64,000 bases of DNA from Oxalobacteraceae bacterium OTU3CINTB1 (GCA_024123955.1 CP099652.1:3782001-3846000); one strand, 5' to 3'. Positions 45,435 through 55,062 are shown, counted from the stretch's first letter. The notes: generated by a model from the letters alone, not told the origin. Numbers and translations: made by a program.

Positions 45435-47921
45435 TTATTTGCAAGCGTCGCCGGTAACGACGGGAATCGCCTCGCCGCTGACCGTCATCCCGAATTCGGC
45501 GGTGTCGCCGGGCTGGATGTTGGTGTTCCAGCTTTGGTTGGGCGTGGCTGTGTAAGTCGGTGGCGTGCCGGCGACGTCGGCGTTCCAGAATCCCTGGACG
45601 CTTGAGTTGTCGGTGTAAGTCCAGCTCACCGCCCAACCGTTGACGGCGGTCGAGCGGTTGTTCTTGATGCGCACGACGGCGTTGTAGCCACCCGACCAGG
45701 ACGCGGTGACCACGTAACTGCATTCGTTGACCGGCTGCGGCGTGACCACGGGCGGGCCGGCCGTCACCGGCGTCACCAGCACTTCGCCGCCCGTCGCCGG
45801 CGTGCCGTAGGCGATGCCGCGGCCCGCAGTGCTCATGTAGATACGGCCGAAGACGTTCATATCGCCGGTCACCATGCCGCCGTTGGCCAGTCCGCCGTAC
45901 TGGTGGGCGGCGTCGTTGACGCGCACCCACGTGGCGCCGGCGTCGGTCGAGCGCATCATCCCGTGCACGCTGCCCACCGTGCCGTGAAGGTAGATGGTCG
46001 GATAGCTGGCCTGCGGCGCGGTCTTGCCGAAACCGACCGCGTCGCACTGGTTCACCGTGGCGACCTTGGTGAACGTGGCGCCGGAGTCGGTGGAGCGCGA
46101 CAGCCCGCTGCCATTCAGGCAAACCCACAAGTCGCCCTCGCGCCCCGGCGCCGGGCGAATCAGCTTGGAGCCGCCGGAAGCCAGAGTGCTTTTGAGCGCG
46201 AACGAGGCGCCGCCATCGACGCTGACCAGCAGCTTGCCATTGTCGTAGGCGTAGAACTTGGATGGGTTGACCGGATCGGCCACCGGGCGCGCATTGCTGG
46301 CCGTGAGTCCGGAGACGGCGGCCCAGCTGGCGCCAAAGTTGGTCGAACGGTAGCTGACGGCCGAATCGGCGGGACTATGCAGCAAGGCGAAACCGTCGGC
46401 CGACAGCGCGATATAGCCCTTGGCGCCGTTCAGCACCGCCGACTTGGTCCAGCTGGAGCCGCTGTTGGTGGTGTAGTACATATCGTTGCCGACGCGCGTC
46501 ATGATGCGCGGGTCCTGCGCGGCGATGGCCAGGCCTGTGGTAGTGCCCATCTGCGGCGAGTGGCGCACGCCGTATTGCGCCGGATCGGCGTTCGTAAAGC
46601 CATCGAAATCCCCGATCACCGATACCAGCGGACCATTCGGAATGCTCTGGAAATCGAACGGCACGGTCTCCTCCAGCCCCGCCACGTTGAAGTCCCAGGT
46701 GGTCGTGGTGGCGTTGATGTCGTTCGTCTTGAACAAGCCGTTGCCGGAGACCACCCACACCTTCTTGCCGTCGAACGGGTCGATTTCGACCGAGCCGGCC
46801 CAGTGGATCGAGGTGTCGGCGATCCAGTTGGCGCCCTTGGGGTCGAGCGCGAAGCCGCGCGCCACCACATCGGTCCAGGTGCGGCCGGCGTCGCTGGAGG
46901 TGAAAATGCGGTCGCCGTACTGGTTGGCGCCCTGCTGCATCCAGGTGTTGATGGTGGAGACCACGAGGTGCTTCGGATCGTTGCGGTCGATGCTGATGCC
47001 GCCGAATGGACGCGCAAAGCCGGTCGGCGTGATGTTGGTCCAGTTGCCGCCGACGGCGTCGTATTCCCATACCTGGCCGTTGTCCATCGGTTCGTCGGTG
47101 CCGGGGTGCGGACCGGCGCCGTTGGCGTAGGTAATGTACAACAGCCCTTCGGGCGACAGCACCGCGCGCTGCGGCATCAGGCCCGTCGGCCCGCCCTCTA
47201 CCGGCACGAAGGTCTCGCCGGCGTCATAGCTGAAGTACAGGTTCGCGCCCGCCGAATCGAAGCGCGACACGCCCACGAACATGCGCTGCGCAAGGCCGCC
47301 GTCCACGCTGGTGGGATCGAGCAGCACGAAACTGACGCCATTGTCGTTCGGCGTGCTGGTGACGTCGAAGCCGGGCATGCGGCTCCAGGTGGCGCCGGCG
47401 TCCGCGCTTTTAAACAAGCCGTCGCGGCGCGTGCCCGCGTACAGCACATTGCCGGAGCCGGGATCGACCTGCAGCTTCTCGCCGTTCTGCCGTCCCATGC
47501 CGTTGCCGTGGGATTTGAACTGGGCGCTGACGTCGGTGACGGCGAAGGTCTTGCCGTAGTCGCTCGAGCGCAGCACGGCGGTCTTGCCGCCGCTGAAATA
47601 GCTGGTGCCGGCCAGCATGTAGACATTGGCCGCGTTGCCCGGATCGACCGCCAGCGACTCGATGCCCAGCAAGCCGACATCGCTCTGGCCTATCCAGTCG
47701 GTCATCGACGCCCAGCGCGATTTAGCGGCATCCCAGCGATAGGCGCCGCCGACGTCGGTGCGGACGTAGACGACATCGCGTTCAAGCTTGCTCGGGACAA
47801 CCCCGGTGACGAAACCTCCGCCGCCGATGGCGACCGAATCCCAGTGGTAGTTTTCCGCCGTGGAGACGAGCGGGATCGACAACGCTGCCGCAAGCAGCGC
47901 CACAACGGGCTTGGTTTTCAT
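45435..47921 (-). CDS. Secreted GH74 xyloglucanase with CBM2
   Basis: The 828-residue protein has a signal peptide and a double seven-bladed propeller of glycoside hydrolase family 74. Diagnostic motifs are YVRTDVGGAYRWD near residue 52 (catalytic Asp region), LLGIESLAVDPGNAANVYM and repeated SSDYGKTF / SADAGATW Asp-box blades. After a Pro/Val/Thr linker (~715-735) a CBM2 cellulose-binding module follows (CSYVVTASWSGGYNAVV to WNADV and SGEAIPVVTGDACK). It cleaves xyloglucan at beta-1,4 backbone bonds outside the cell. The upstream 338-base gap is shared with the divergent DUF4861 operon. Confidence 0.92.
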   Translation of the reverse strand: MKTKPVVALLAAALSIPLVSTAENYHWDSVAIGGGGFVTGVVPSKLERDVVYVRTDVGGAYRWDAAKSRWASMTDWIGQSDVGLLGIESLAVDPGNAANVYMLAGTSYFSGGKTAVLRSSDYGKTFAVTDVSAQFKSHGNGMGRQNGEKLQVDPGSGNVLYAGTRRDGLFKSADAGATWSRMPGFDVTSTPNDNGVSFVLLDPTSVDGGLAQRMFVGVSRFDSAGANLYFSYDAGETFVPVEGGPTGLMPQRAVLSPEGLLYITYANGAGPHPGTDEPMDNGQVWEYDAVGGNWTNITPTGFARPFGGISIDRNDPKHLVVSTINTWMQQGANQYGDRIFTSSDAGRTWTDVVARGFALDPKGANWIADTSIHWAGSVEIDPFDGKKVWVVSGNGLFKTNDINATTTTWDFNVAGLEETVPFDFQSIPNGPLVSVIGDFDGFTNADPAQYGVRHSPQMGTTTGLAIAAQDPRIMTRVGNDMYYTTNSGSSWTKSAVLNGAKGYIALSADGFALLHSPADSAVSYRSTNFGASWAAVSGLTASNARPVADPVNPSKFYAYDNGKLLVSVDGGASFALKSTLASGGSKLIRPAPGREGDLWVCLNGSGLSRSTDSGATFTKVATVNQCDAVGFGKTAPQASYPTIYLHGTVGSVHGMMRSTDAGATWVRVNDAAHQYGGLANGGMVTGDMNVFGRIYMSTAGRGIAYGTPATGGEVLVTPVTAGPPVVTPQPVNECSYVVTASWSGGYNAVVRIKNNRSTAVNGWAVSWTYTDNSSVQGFWNADVAGTPPTYTATPNQSWNTNIQPGDTAEFGMTVSGEAIPVVTGDACK

Positions 47922-48259
47922 TTTTTGTCTCTCTTGGATTTATAGTTATCGCGCCTCTGGTGCGCGTCTGGCCATTCTGCGATGTCCTCAAGGCGTCCGC
48001 AATTACGAAAATCACCAGAGCGCTCAACGAAATTTGGCTTAGGAACTCTTACTAGCTTCAGTCATAAATTTGATTAGATCGCGTGGGCCGTTGACACCTG
48101 CAGGCGCAGTATCGATACTCATCCCAACTGAAAAATCAAAATATGCTGGAGACGACGGCGGTTGGCGGGACGTTTTCATTCGTGCTTTGCCGAATTTGCA
48201 AGATGCGGTAAAGTCTCGGAACCCGCTTTCATAACGTCGTCACTAACACTGGTAAATAC
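47922..48259. promoter_or_regulatory. Divergent region between GH74 and the DUF4861 operon
   Basis: No gene is supported in these 338 bases. The best promoter is on the plus strand: TTGACA (48091-48096) and GATACT (48114-48119) with a 17-base spacer, ~140 bases before the DUF4861 start. No obvious catabolite or pectin-regulator site is recognised. Confidence 0.4.
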
Positions 48260-49483
48260 ATGAAACTTCGTCACATCCTGTTCGTACCTGCCGCACTGGC
48301 CGCCGCCGGCGCGGGTTTCGCAGCCGACCGTTTGACCGTCACCGTCACGCACAACCTGGATGCGGCGCGTCCGTCGGAGACGATCACCATCCCGTGGACC
48401 GAAGTCAATCGCGTGCTGCCAGGCGCGCTATTGCAGCATATCGAAGTGAAGGACGCCTCCGGCCGCGTGCTGCCCTACCAGGTCACCAACGTCGCCCCCC
48501 AGGCCAAGGACCCGAAGAACGTCGGCATCGCTTATGGCGACCTGATTTTCCAGCATAACTTCGCCGCCGGCGAGAAGAAGGCCACCTTCACCGTGGAGAA
48601 GATCGAGGCGATGGCGCCGCCCTTCCCCAGCAAGGTCTCGGCCCGCTACATCCAGGAACGACTGGACGATTTCGCCTGGGAGAACGACAAGGTTGCGCAC
48701 CGCACCTACGGCCCCGCGCTGGCGGCGCCCGCGCCCGAAGACAGCGGCAAGGAAGTGCTGGTCACCAGCGGCATGGATATCTGGCACAAGCGCGTCGCCT
48801 ATCCGATCGTCGACCGCTGGTACAACAAGGGCCACGACCATTATCACCATGATGAAGGCGAAGGCATGGACATGTACAACGTCGGCAAATCGCGCGGCGC
48901 GGGCGGCACCGGCATTTGGGACGGCAGCAACCTGTTCACCAGCGTGAACTACGCCAGGTGGAAAGTCATCGCCAACGGCCCGGTACGCGCCATCTTCGAA
49001 TTGCACTACGACGCATGGGACGCCGCCGGCACCAAGGTTTCCGAGGTCAAGCGCTTCACGGTCGACGCGGGCCACTACTTCGACCAGATCGAAAGTACCT
49101 TCACCTTCGCAGGTCCGCAGCAACTGACCGCCGCCATTGGCCTGAACAAGACGCCGGCCGACAAGGGCCAGGAAGCCCTTGTCAAGCCGTCGACCGTGCC
49201 GGCCGACCGCGCGATGCTGCAGTGGGTCGAGCAGAAATCGAACGGCGCCTTCGGCACCGCCATCATCGTGCCGACCGCCGATGAAAAGGGCTATGCCGAA
49301 GACAAGCTCAATACGCTGATGCTGGCCAAGGTCGTCTCCGGTCAGCCGCTGCGCTACTACGTGGGCTCGGGCTGGACCCGTGGCGGCGATTTCGCGACCA
49401 GCGAGGACTGGCAAAAGTACGTTTCCGCGCATGCCGCACGTGTGCGCGCGCCGGTCAGCGTCTCGCTAGGCGCAAGCAAATAA
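48260..49483 (+). CDS. DUF4861 secreted protein in the pectin cluster
   Basis: The 407-residue protein has a signal peptide (ends GAGFA) and belongs to DUF4861, a family found almost only in polysaccharide-utilisation loci. Notable are the histidine- and acid-rich stretch GHDHYHHDEGEGMD near residue 195, which could bind metal or form an active site, and NGPVRAIFELHYDAW with a galactose-mutarotase-like pattern later. Its reaction is not established to my knowledge. It leads a plus-strand operon with CE12 and GH43 genes (gaps 11 and 1 bases), which points to rhamnogalacturonan side-chain processing. Confidence 0.75.
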   Translation: MKLRHILFVPAALAAAGAGFAADRLTVTVTHNLDAARPSETITIPWTEVNRVLPGALLQHIEVKDASGRVLPYQVTNVAPQAKDPKNVGIAYGDLIFQHNFAAGEKKATFTVEKIEAMAPPFPSKVSARYIQERLDDFAWENDKVAHRTYGPALAAPAPEDSGKEVLVTSGMDIWHKRVAYPIVDRWYNKGHDHYHHDEGEGMDMYNVGKSRGAGGTGIWDGSNLFTSVNYARWKVIANGPVRAIFELHYDAWDAAGTKVSEVKRFTVDAGHYFDQIESTFTFAGPQQLTAAIGLNKTPADKGQEALVKPSTVPADRAMLQWVEQKSNGAFGTAIIVPTADEKGYAEDKLNTLMLAKVVSGQPLRYYVGSGWTRGGDFATSEDWQKYVSAHAARVRAPVSVSLGASK

Positions 49484-49494
49484 CCAGATAAGCA

Positions 49495-50871
49495 ATGCAG
49501 TTCAAACCGGGCACTCCTTCCCTGCCAGTGACAAGCCGTCTCTCCTCGGCGTGGTTGCTGGCAGGGTTTTCTATTCTGGCGTTGGCCGCCTCCGGCCATG
49601 CCCAATCAGTTGCGGTGAGAGACACCTGGCGGCTCGCTTTCGGCGGTGGCAAACCGCCTGCCGGCTATATCGCGGTACAACCGGGCATGGACTACGACGA
49701 AAAGCGGGGCTTCGGTTTCGAGCCGGGCGCCGTGATCCGCAATGTCACGGCCGGCGCGGGGCATCTTGTCGCCGACAAGCCTTTCTTCTTTTCCGTCGAT
49801 CTGCCCGAAGGGAATTACAACGTCACCGTCACCTTCGGCGGCGGCGACTCCGCTTCGAATACCACGGTCAAATCGGAACTGCGCCGGCTGATGCTCGAAA
49901 ACGTGTCGACGGTATCGGGAGCCGCGCTCAAACGCACTTTCACGGTCAACGTCCGCACGCCCCGCATACCCGGCGGCGATGGCGTCGCCGCCGGCAGCGT
50001 CAAGCTGAAGGCCCCACGCGAGACGGTGCAGGAGGCCTGGAACTGGGACAAACGCCTGACGTTGGAAATCAACGGCCCGAAGCCTGCCATCGGCGCCATC
50101 GAGATCGTCCCCGTCAAAACACCGACGCTGTTCCTGCTGGGCGACTCCACCGTTTGCGACCAGCCGGGCGAGCCGTATAGCAGTTGGGGACAAATGCTGC
50201 CGCGTTTCCTCAAGCCTGGCATCGCGGTCGCCAACCATGCCGAATCCGGCGAGACCTACCGCGATTCGCTGGCGCGCCGCCGGCTGGACAAGGTCGTCAG
50301 CGCCATGCGGCCGGGCGACACGGTCCTGATGCAGTTCGGTCACAACGACCAGAAGCAAATCAAGGAAAACAAGGGCGGGCCTTTCACCACCTACAAGGAC
50401 GAAATACGCGCCCACGTCGACGCCATTCGCGCCCACGGCGGCGTTCCGGTCATCGTGTCGTCGATGGAGCGCCGTAACTTCGACGCCGCCGGCAAGGTTG
50501 TACCGTCATTGCGGGACTATGCCGACGCCGCGCGCGACGCCGCGAAGGAGCTGGGCGTCGCCTTCATCGATCTCAATGCGATGAGCAAACCGTTCTACGA
50601 GGCGCTCGGTCCGGAGCTGTCGAAGCAAGCCTTCGCCGAGCCGGAGCCGGGCCGCACCGACAACACGCACCACAATAACTACGGCGCTTACGAGCTGGCG
50701 CAGGCCGTGCTGACCGGCATGCGCCAGAGCGGCTTGACTGTCGCCGCTTTCATCGCCGACGGCTACGGCAATTTCGATCCCTCCCATCCCGATCCAGTGG
50801 CCTCGGTCGCGGTCCCGGCCAGTCCAACCTTTACCAACGAACGCCCGCTGGGCGACGAGGCAAACCAATAA
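49495..50871 (+). CDS. CE12 rhamnogalacturonan acetylesterase
   Basis: The 458-residue secreted protein has an N-terminal beta-sandwich (residues ~40-200) and a C-terminal SGNH hydrolase of carbohydrate esterase family 12. Catalytic blocks are FLLGDSTVCDQ (Ser nucleophile), MQFGHNDQK (Asn/Gly oxyanion) and TDNTHHNNYGA (Asp-His pair). It removes acetyl groups from the galacturonate of rhamnogalacturonan-I so that lyases and hydrolases can act. It is the second gene of the DUF4861-CE12-GH43 operon, one base before the GH43 start. Confidence 0.9.
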   Translation: MQFKPGTPSLPVTSRLSSAWLLAGFSILALAASGHAQSVAVRDTWRLAFGGGKPPAGYIAVQPGMDYDEKRGFGFEPGAVIRNVTAGAGHLVADKPFFFSVDLPEGNYNVTVTFGGGDSASNTTVKSELRRLMLENVSTVSGAALKRTFTVNVRTPRIPGGDGVAAGSVKLKAPRETVQEAWNWDKRLTLEINGPKPAIGAIEIVPVKTPTLFLLGDSTVCDQPGEPYSSWGQMLPRFLKPGIAVANHAESGETYRDSLARRRLDKVVSAMRPGDTVLMQFGHNDQKQIKENKGGPFTTYKDEIRAHVDAIRAHGGVPVIVSSMERRNFDAAGKVVPSLRDYADAARDAAKELGVAFIDLNAMSKPFYEALGPELSKQAFAEPEPGRTDNTHHNNYGAYELAQAVLTGMRQSGLTVAAFIADGYGNFDPSHPDPVASVAVPASPTFTNERPLGDEANQ

Positions 50872-50872
50872 C

Positions 50873-51844
50873 ATGAACATCACGCGGCGGCTGGCCGTTG
50901 GCTTTACGCTGGCGATGGCCAGCTTCGCGTCGCAGGCGGCCGACGCCTACGTCTTCGCCTACTTCACCGGCAACGGCGAGGACGGCCTGCATTTCGCCAG
51001 CAGCACCGACGGCTACAAATGGGATAAATTGGGCGGCGGCCGCAGCTTCCTGGCGCCGAAGGTCGGCAATTCCAAATTGATGCGCGATCCCTGCATCGTG
51101 CGCGGCCCGGACGGCACCTATCACATGGTCTGGACGTCGGGCTGGAATGAGAACAACATCGGCTATGCCTCGTCCAGGGACCTGGTCAACTGGTCGCCGC
51201 AACAGCAGGTGCCGGTGATGGCGCACGAACCGGGCTCGCTGAACGCCTGGGCGCCGGAGATCGTCTACAACCACAAGCGCGGCGAGTTCCTGATTTTCTG
51301 GGCGTCGACAATACCCGGGCGATTCCCCGCCACCGAGGGATCATCGGAAGAAAAATACAATCACCGGATGTACTACACGACCACGCGCGACTTTGTCACC
51401 TACGCCCCGACGAAGCTGTATTACGATCCGGGCTTCAGCGTGATCGACGCCAGCTTCGTGCGCGCCAACGGCAAGAACTACCTGATGGTCAAGGATGAAA
51501 CGCGCAACCCGCCGAAGAAGTATCTGCAGATAGCGTCGGCGCCGGACTTGCATGGGCCGTTCGGCAAACTGAGTGCGCCGATCACGCCGCCGGGTCTGTG
51601 GGTGGAAGGTCCGACCGCGCTGCAGATCGGCCAGGACGTGATCCTCTACTACGACGCCTACACCACCAAGCACTATGGCGCCCTGCGCTCGCGCGACATG
51701 GTGAAGTGGGAGGACGTCACGGAGAAGATGCGATTCCCCGATGAGGGCACGCCGCTGCGGCTGCGCCATGGCACCGTGATCGCCGTCCCTGAGGAATTAG
51801 TCAGGAAGCTGAAGATCAGTTCTGAAACACGTAGGGCGGATTAG
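50873..51844 (+). CDS. GH43-family glycoside hydrolase
   Basis: The 323-residue secreted protein is a five-bladed propeller of the GH43/GH-F type: signal peptide (ends SQAADAY), MRDPCIVRGPDGTYHMVWT, AWAPEIVYNHKRGEFLIFWAS and LWVEGPTALQIGQDVILYYDAY carry the acidic triad positions. Substrates of relatives are arabinan and xylan or galactan side chains; in this context arabinan/galactan chains of rhamnogalacturonan-I fit best. The last residues (TRRAD) and the stop codon come from a REP-like element, so the natural C-terminus has been replaced or extended by the repeat. Confidence 0.85.
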   Translation: MNITRRLAVGFTLAMASFASQAADAYVFAYFTGNGEDGLHFASSTDGYKWDKLGGGRSFLAPKVGNSKLMRDPCIVRGPDGTYHMVWTSGWNENNIGYASSRDLVNWSPQQQVPVMAHEPGSLNAWAPEIVYNHKRGEFLIFWASTIPGRFPATEGSSEEKYNHRMYYTTTRDFVTYAPTKLYYDPGFSVIDASFVRANGKNYLMVKDETRNPPKKYLQIASAPDLHGPFGKLSAPITPPGLWVEGPTALQIGQDVILYYDAYTTKHYGALRSRDMVKWEDVTEKMRFPDEGTPLRLRHGTVIAVPEELVRKLKISSETRRAD

Positions 51845-51860
51845 CGAAGCGTAATCCGCC
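51829..51860. repeat. Single REP-like unit at the end of the GH43 gene
   Basis: These 32 bases (starting ACGTAGGGCGGATTAGCGAA) are identical to the left arm at 15058-15089. They overlap the last codons of the GH43 gene, supplying RRAD and TAG, and lie between it and the convergent GH105 gene, where such elements often stabilise transcripts. Confidence 0.8.
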
Positions 51861-51894
51861 GACCGGGAGCCGTCACAGGCCCCCGACCCTTGCC

Positions 51895-53256
51895 TTACTT
51901 CGCCAACAACTGCAACGAACTATCGTTGATCTCGAACTTGTGCGTCTTCAGCATCGTGATGACTTCGGCGCCTGCCAGCAGCACCGGGCCATATCCATGC
52001 GCCGCATAGACGTTCACCGGGCGATAAGCATAGAACGCCGGATCGAATCCCATCCCCGTCCCAACACAAACCCCTTCCACCTGTCCCTTCGCATTGACCT
52101 TGGTCGCCACCGCGTTCCAGGCCAGCATGACAGCCGGCGCATAGGCCATCTTGTCGATATAGCCCTTGTTAATCGCCCTCGCCATCGAATACGCATAGAT
52201 CGCCGTCGCCGAGGTCTCAAGGTACGTGTCGTTCCGGTCCAGCAGCTGGTGCCATAAGCCCGTGCCATCCTGATACGACGCCAATCCCTTGACGTGCGCG
52301 CGCAGCTGCTTCAGCACCATCGGATATCCCGGATGGCTCTTCGGCAGCACATCGAGCAGCTCCACCAGCGTCATCACCGCCCAGCCATTCGCGCGGGCCC
52401 AATGGAACTCCGGATGCACCTCCATACCCTGCACCCAGCCATGCATGTAAATGCCCTTCTGCTCATTGAACATCCGCTTCGAGAACTGCTCCACCTGTTT
52501 GACCGCATCGTCGTAGTAACTCGCGTCGCCGGTCAGCTTGCCCAGCTGCGCGAGCGCCGGCACCGCCATGAACAGATCGTCCAGCCACAGCGTATCGACC
52601 TGCGGACGCACGCGGCCCAGAGTGCCGTCCTTCAGGCGATGCTCCTTGGTGCGGATAAAGGTGATGCAGCTATCGAGCAGCGGCTTGACGTCGGCCTGCA
52701 AACCCTCCTGCTTGGCCTTGACGATGGCCGCGCACACCGCGCCGATGTCGTCCAACGCGTGCGGCTCCAGCATGCCGCGCACCGGCGACTTGCTTTGCGG
52801 GTTGGACTTCATGCGAACCAGCGTGGCCGGCGCCATATTGGCGAGCAGCGTCAAACGCTTGTCCACATATTCCTTGTAACGCTTGTCGCCCGTCGCGCCG
52901 CCAGCCGCCAGCATACCGGCGTACGTCACGCCCCATTCGTAGCTGGTCAGGCGGAAATCGCCCGGCGCCAAAACGGTGTCGTCGTCCATCTGGCTGAGAT
53001 TGGTGACTTCTTTTTTGGTCTTGGCGTTGATCGCCTGCGCAGGCGTGGCGGCATCCAGATACGTGAACACCCGGTTCAGCACCTTGTTGACATCCTCGAT
53101 CGACGGATTGCCGTATGGGGTGGGATAGTCGGCCTTCATCAAATGCAGCGGCGCCGTCATATCGTTGGCCGGCTTGGTGTCGGCCCAGGCCTGACATGCC
53201 AGCGGGAGCAGCATGGCGGCGATGGCGGTCTTTTTCAGCAAAAGCTTAACTTTCAT
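51895..53256 (-). CDS. GH105/GH88 unsaturated rhamnogalacturonyl hydrolase
   Basis: The 453-residue secreted protein has a signal peptide (ends CQAWA) and the (alpha/alpha)6 barrel of YteR-like hydrolases. Catalytic-region motifs are DTLWLDDLFMAVPALAQLG (the paired Asp) and FHWARANGWAVMTLVELLD. It removes the 4,5-unsaturated galacturonate left by rhamnogalacturonan lyases. It is 19 bases after the tandem CE12 gene on the same strand, so the two form one unit. Confidence 0.9.
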   Translation of the reverse strand: MKVKLLLKKTAIAAMLLPLACQAWADTKPANDMTAPLHLMKADYPTPYGNPSIEDVNKVLNRVFTYLDAATPAQAINAKTKKEVTNLSQMDDDTVLAPGDFRLTSYEWGVTYAGMLAAGGATGDKRYKEYVDKRLTLLANMAPATLVRMKSNPQSKSPVRGMLEPHALDDIGAVCAAIVKAKQEGLQADVKPLLDSCITFIRTKEHRLKDGTLGRVRPQVDTLWLDDLFMAVPALAQLGKLTGDASYYDDAVKQVEQFSKRMFNEQKGIYMHGWVQGMEVHPEFHWARANGWAVMTLVELLDVLPKSHPGYPMVLKQLRAHVKGLASYQDGTGLWHQLLDRNDTYLETSATAIYAYSMARAINKGYIDKMAYAPAVMLAWNAVATKVNAKGQVEGVCVGTGMGFDPAFYAYRPVNVYAAHGYGPVLLAGAEVITMLKTHKFEINDSSLQLLAK

Positions 53257-53275
53257 ATGATGTGTCTCGTTGTTG

Positions 53276-54937
53276 TTAGTGTTTTAGATAAACCGCCAGC
53301 GGATTGCCTGGCAAGGTTTTGAAGGCATCGACGACGCGCGCGGCATTGAACTGCGCGCCGGCTTCGTTGGTGTGGGTGCGGGCGTCGGAAAAGTAACCGT
53401 TGACGGCACCGGCGCCGGCCTTCCGGTACGCTTCGCCGACCACCATTGTCAGGTCGGCAAACAGCGCGCCACTTTTGCGCGCCACTTCGTCGTCCCACTG
53501 CGCATAGTTTGCGAAGTCGCGGCCCTGCTCCCACACGTCGCGGTGCGGCACAGGCGACAGCAGGATCACGGTGGCGCCTTTGGCTTTGGCGTCGGCGACG
53601 TAGCGCGCCATGTACCAGCCGAAGGTGTGGACTTGTTCCTCGCTGCCATCCGGCCGCGTGTCCGCGACCGTCTCCGGCCCGGTGCCGGGTGCCGAACCGC
53701 GATTTTTACCGGCGGGATCGCCGATGCGGGCGCCGTCGTTGTGGCCGAACTGGATCGCGACGAAGTCCCCCGCCTTCAACTGCGCCAACACCTTGTCCCA
53801 GCGCCCCTCGGTGAAGAAGGTGCGGCTGCTGCGGCCGCCGATCGCGTGGTTGACGACATTGATCCTGGCTGTATCAAAGTGCGGCGCGAGACGCTCGCCC
53901 CAGCCGATCGCGCCATTCGCGCCACCACTTTTGACGGTCGAATCGCCGACCAGGAAGAGACTCGGCAGCGACGGATCGCGCGGCTTCTCCCCGGCGACCT
54001 TGCTGGCGTCGACCACCGGCCGGTCATCCTCGCTGGCGGGAACGGCTTGGCCGGCCGCGTTAAGGGCCGCCATGACGACCGGCGTGCGCAAGGCCTTGAG
54101 GCCGGCGACCACGGCGCGGGAGTTCAACTCGGCGCCCGCCAGGTTGGTGTGGGTCTGCTCGTCCGGCGTCACCACCGGGAACATCTTCATCACCTCGTCG
54201 CGGCCCATCGTGTCGTACTGGCGGGCGACGATGCCATTCAGGTCGATGAAGCCGACCTTCTGCTGGCGCGCCACCTGCTCGGCCCAGCCGGCGTATTCGT
54301 TCTGGCTGCGCCGTATCTTGCCATCCTCTCCCCAGCTTTTACGCGGTATAGGCGAGCAGATAACGGCAGTGGCGCCGCGTGCCTTGATGTCGGCGATGAA
54401 GGTGCGCAGATACCAGCCGTAGCTGTGCACCACTTCGCGCTCCCCGGTCATCAGATTATCGATTTCCTCCGCCTCGTCGCCGATACCCTTGATGGTGCCG
54501 CGCGCGCGAACGTTGTCGTTGACCGGGCCGGCGTCGTTGTGGCCGAACTGGATCAGCACCACGTCACCCGCCTTGACGAAGGCGAGGCTGCGCTGCCAGT
54601 GTTTGGTGGTCAGATAGGTGCGGCTGCTCAGGCCACCGATGGCGCGGTTGACCACATTGATTTTGGCGGGGTCGAACATCGTCGCGAGCGGATTACCCCA
54701 TCCCCACTGGCCGGCCGCGCCTTTACCCTGACCGTCGTCCTTGCCGTTGCGGACCGTCGAATCGCCGATTAACACCAGCGAAGGCAGATTCGGATTCGCC
54801 GGCTCCGGCAGCACCACCTGCGCGTTGCGCGGATCGGTGTTGACGGCCGGCGGCGGGGTCTGCGCCGACGCCACCGAGGAGGCCGCGACTGCTGCGGCGC
54901 AGCACAATTTAAGGATCAAAGCAAGGTATCTGTTCAT
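53276..54937 (-). CDS. Tandem-domain CE12 acetylesterase
   Basis: The 553-residue secreted protein contains two complete SGNH esterase domains. Domain 1 (~50-290) has VLIGDSTVRNG, VLIQFGHNDAGP and DEQTHTNLAGAE; domain 2 (~325-545) has FLVGDSTVKSG, AIQFGHNDGAR and DARTHTNEAGAQ. All catalytic positions are intact in both, so both are probably active on acetylated rhamnogalacturonan. A ~35-residue linker separates them. Internal duplication is evident from the parallel SSRTYLTTKHW and SSRTFFTEGRW strands. It precedes the GH105 gene. Confidence 0.9.
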   Translation of the reverse strand: MNRYLALILKLCCAAAVAASSVASAQTPPPAVNTDPRNAQVVLPEPANPNLPSLVLIGDSTVRNGKDDGQGKGAAGQWGWGNPLATMFDPAKINVVNRAIGGLSSRTYLTTKHWQRSLAFVKAGDVVLIQFGHNDAGPVNDNVRARGTIKGIGDEAEEIDNLMTGEREVVHSYGWYLRTFIADIKARGATAVICSPIPRKSWGEDGKIRRSQNEYAGWAEQVARQQKVGFIDLNGIVARQYDTMGRDEVMKMFPVVTPDEQTHTNLAGAELNSRAVVAGLKALRTPVVMAALNAAGQAVPASEDDRPVVDASKVAGEKPRDPSLPSLFLVGDSTVKSGGANGAIGWGERLAPHFDTARINVVNHAIGGRSSRTFFTEGRWDKVLAQLKAGDFVAIQFGHNDGARIGDPAGKNRGSAPGTGPETVADTRPDGSEEQVHTFGWYMARYVADAKAKGATVILLSPVPHRDVWEQGRDFANYAQWDDEVARKSGALFADLTMVVGEAYRKAGAGAVNGYFSDARTHTNEAGAQFNAARVVDAFKTLPGNPLAVYLKH

Positions 54938-55062
54938 GGCGCCAATTCTATGCGAGGATTTTTCGAGGCTTGTGCTTTGAGCTTAAAGAATCAGAAAAAT
55001 GAGCAATGTCCGTGTGGGTATGAGCAGACAATCGTAACCTTCCAACCTGTTTTGAGCTATCG

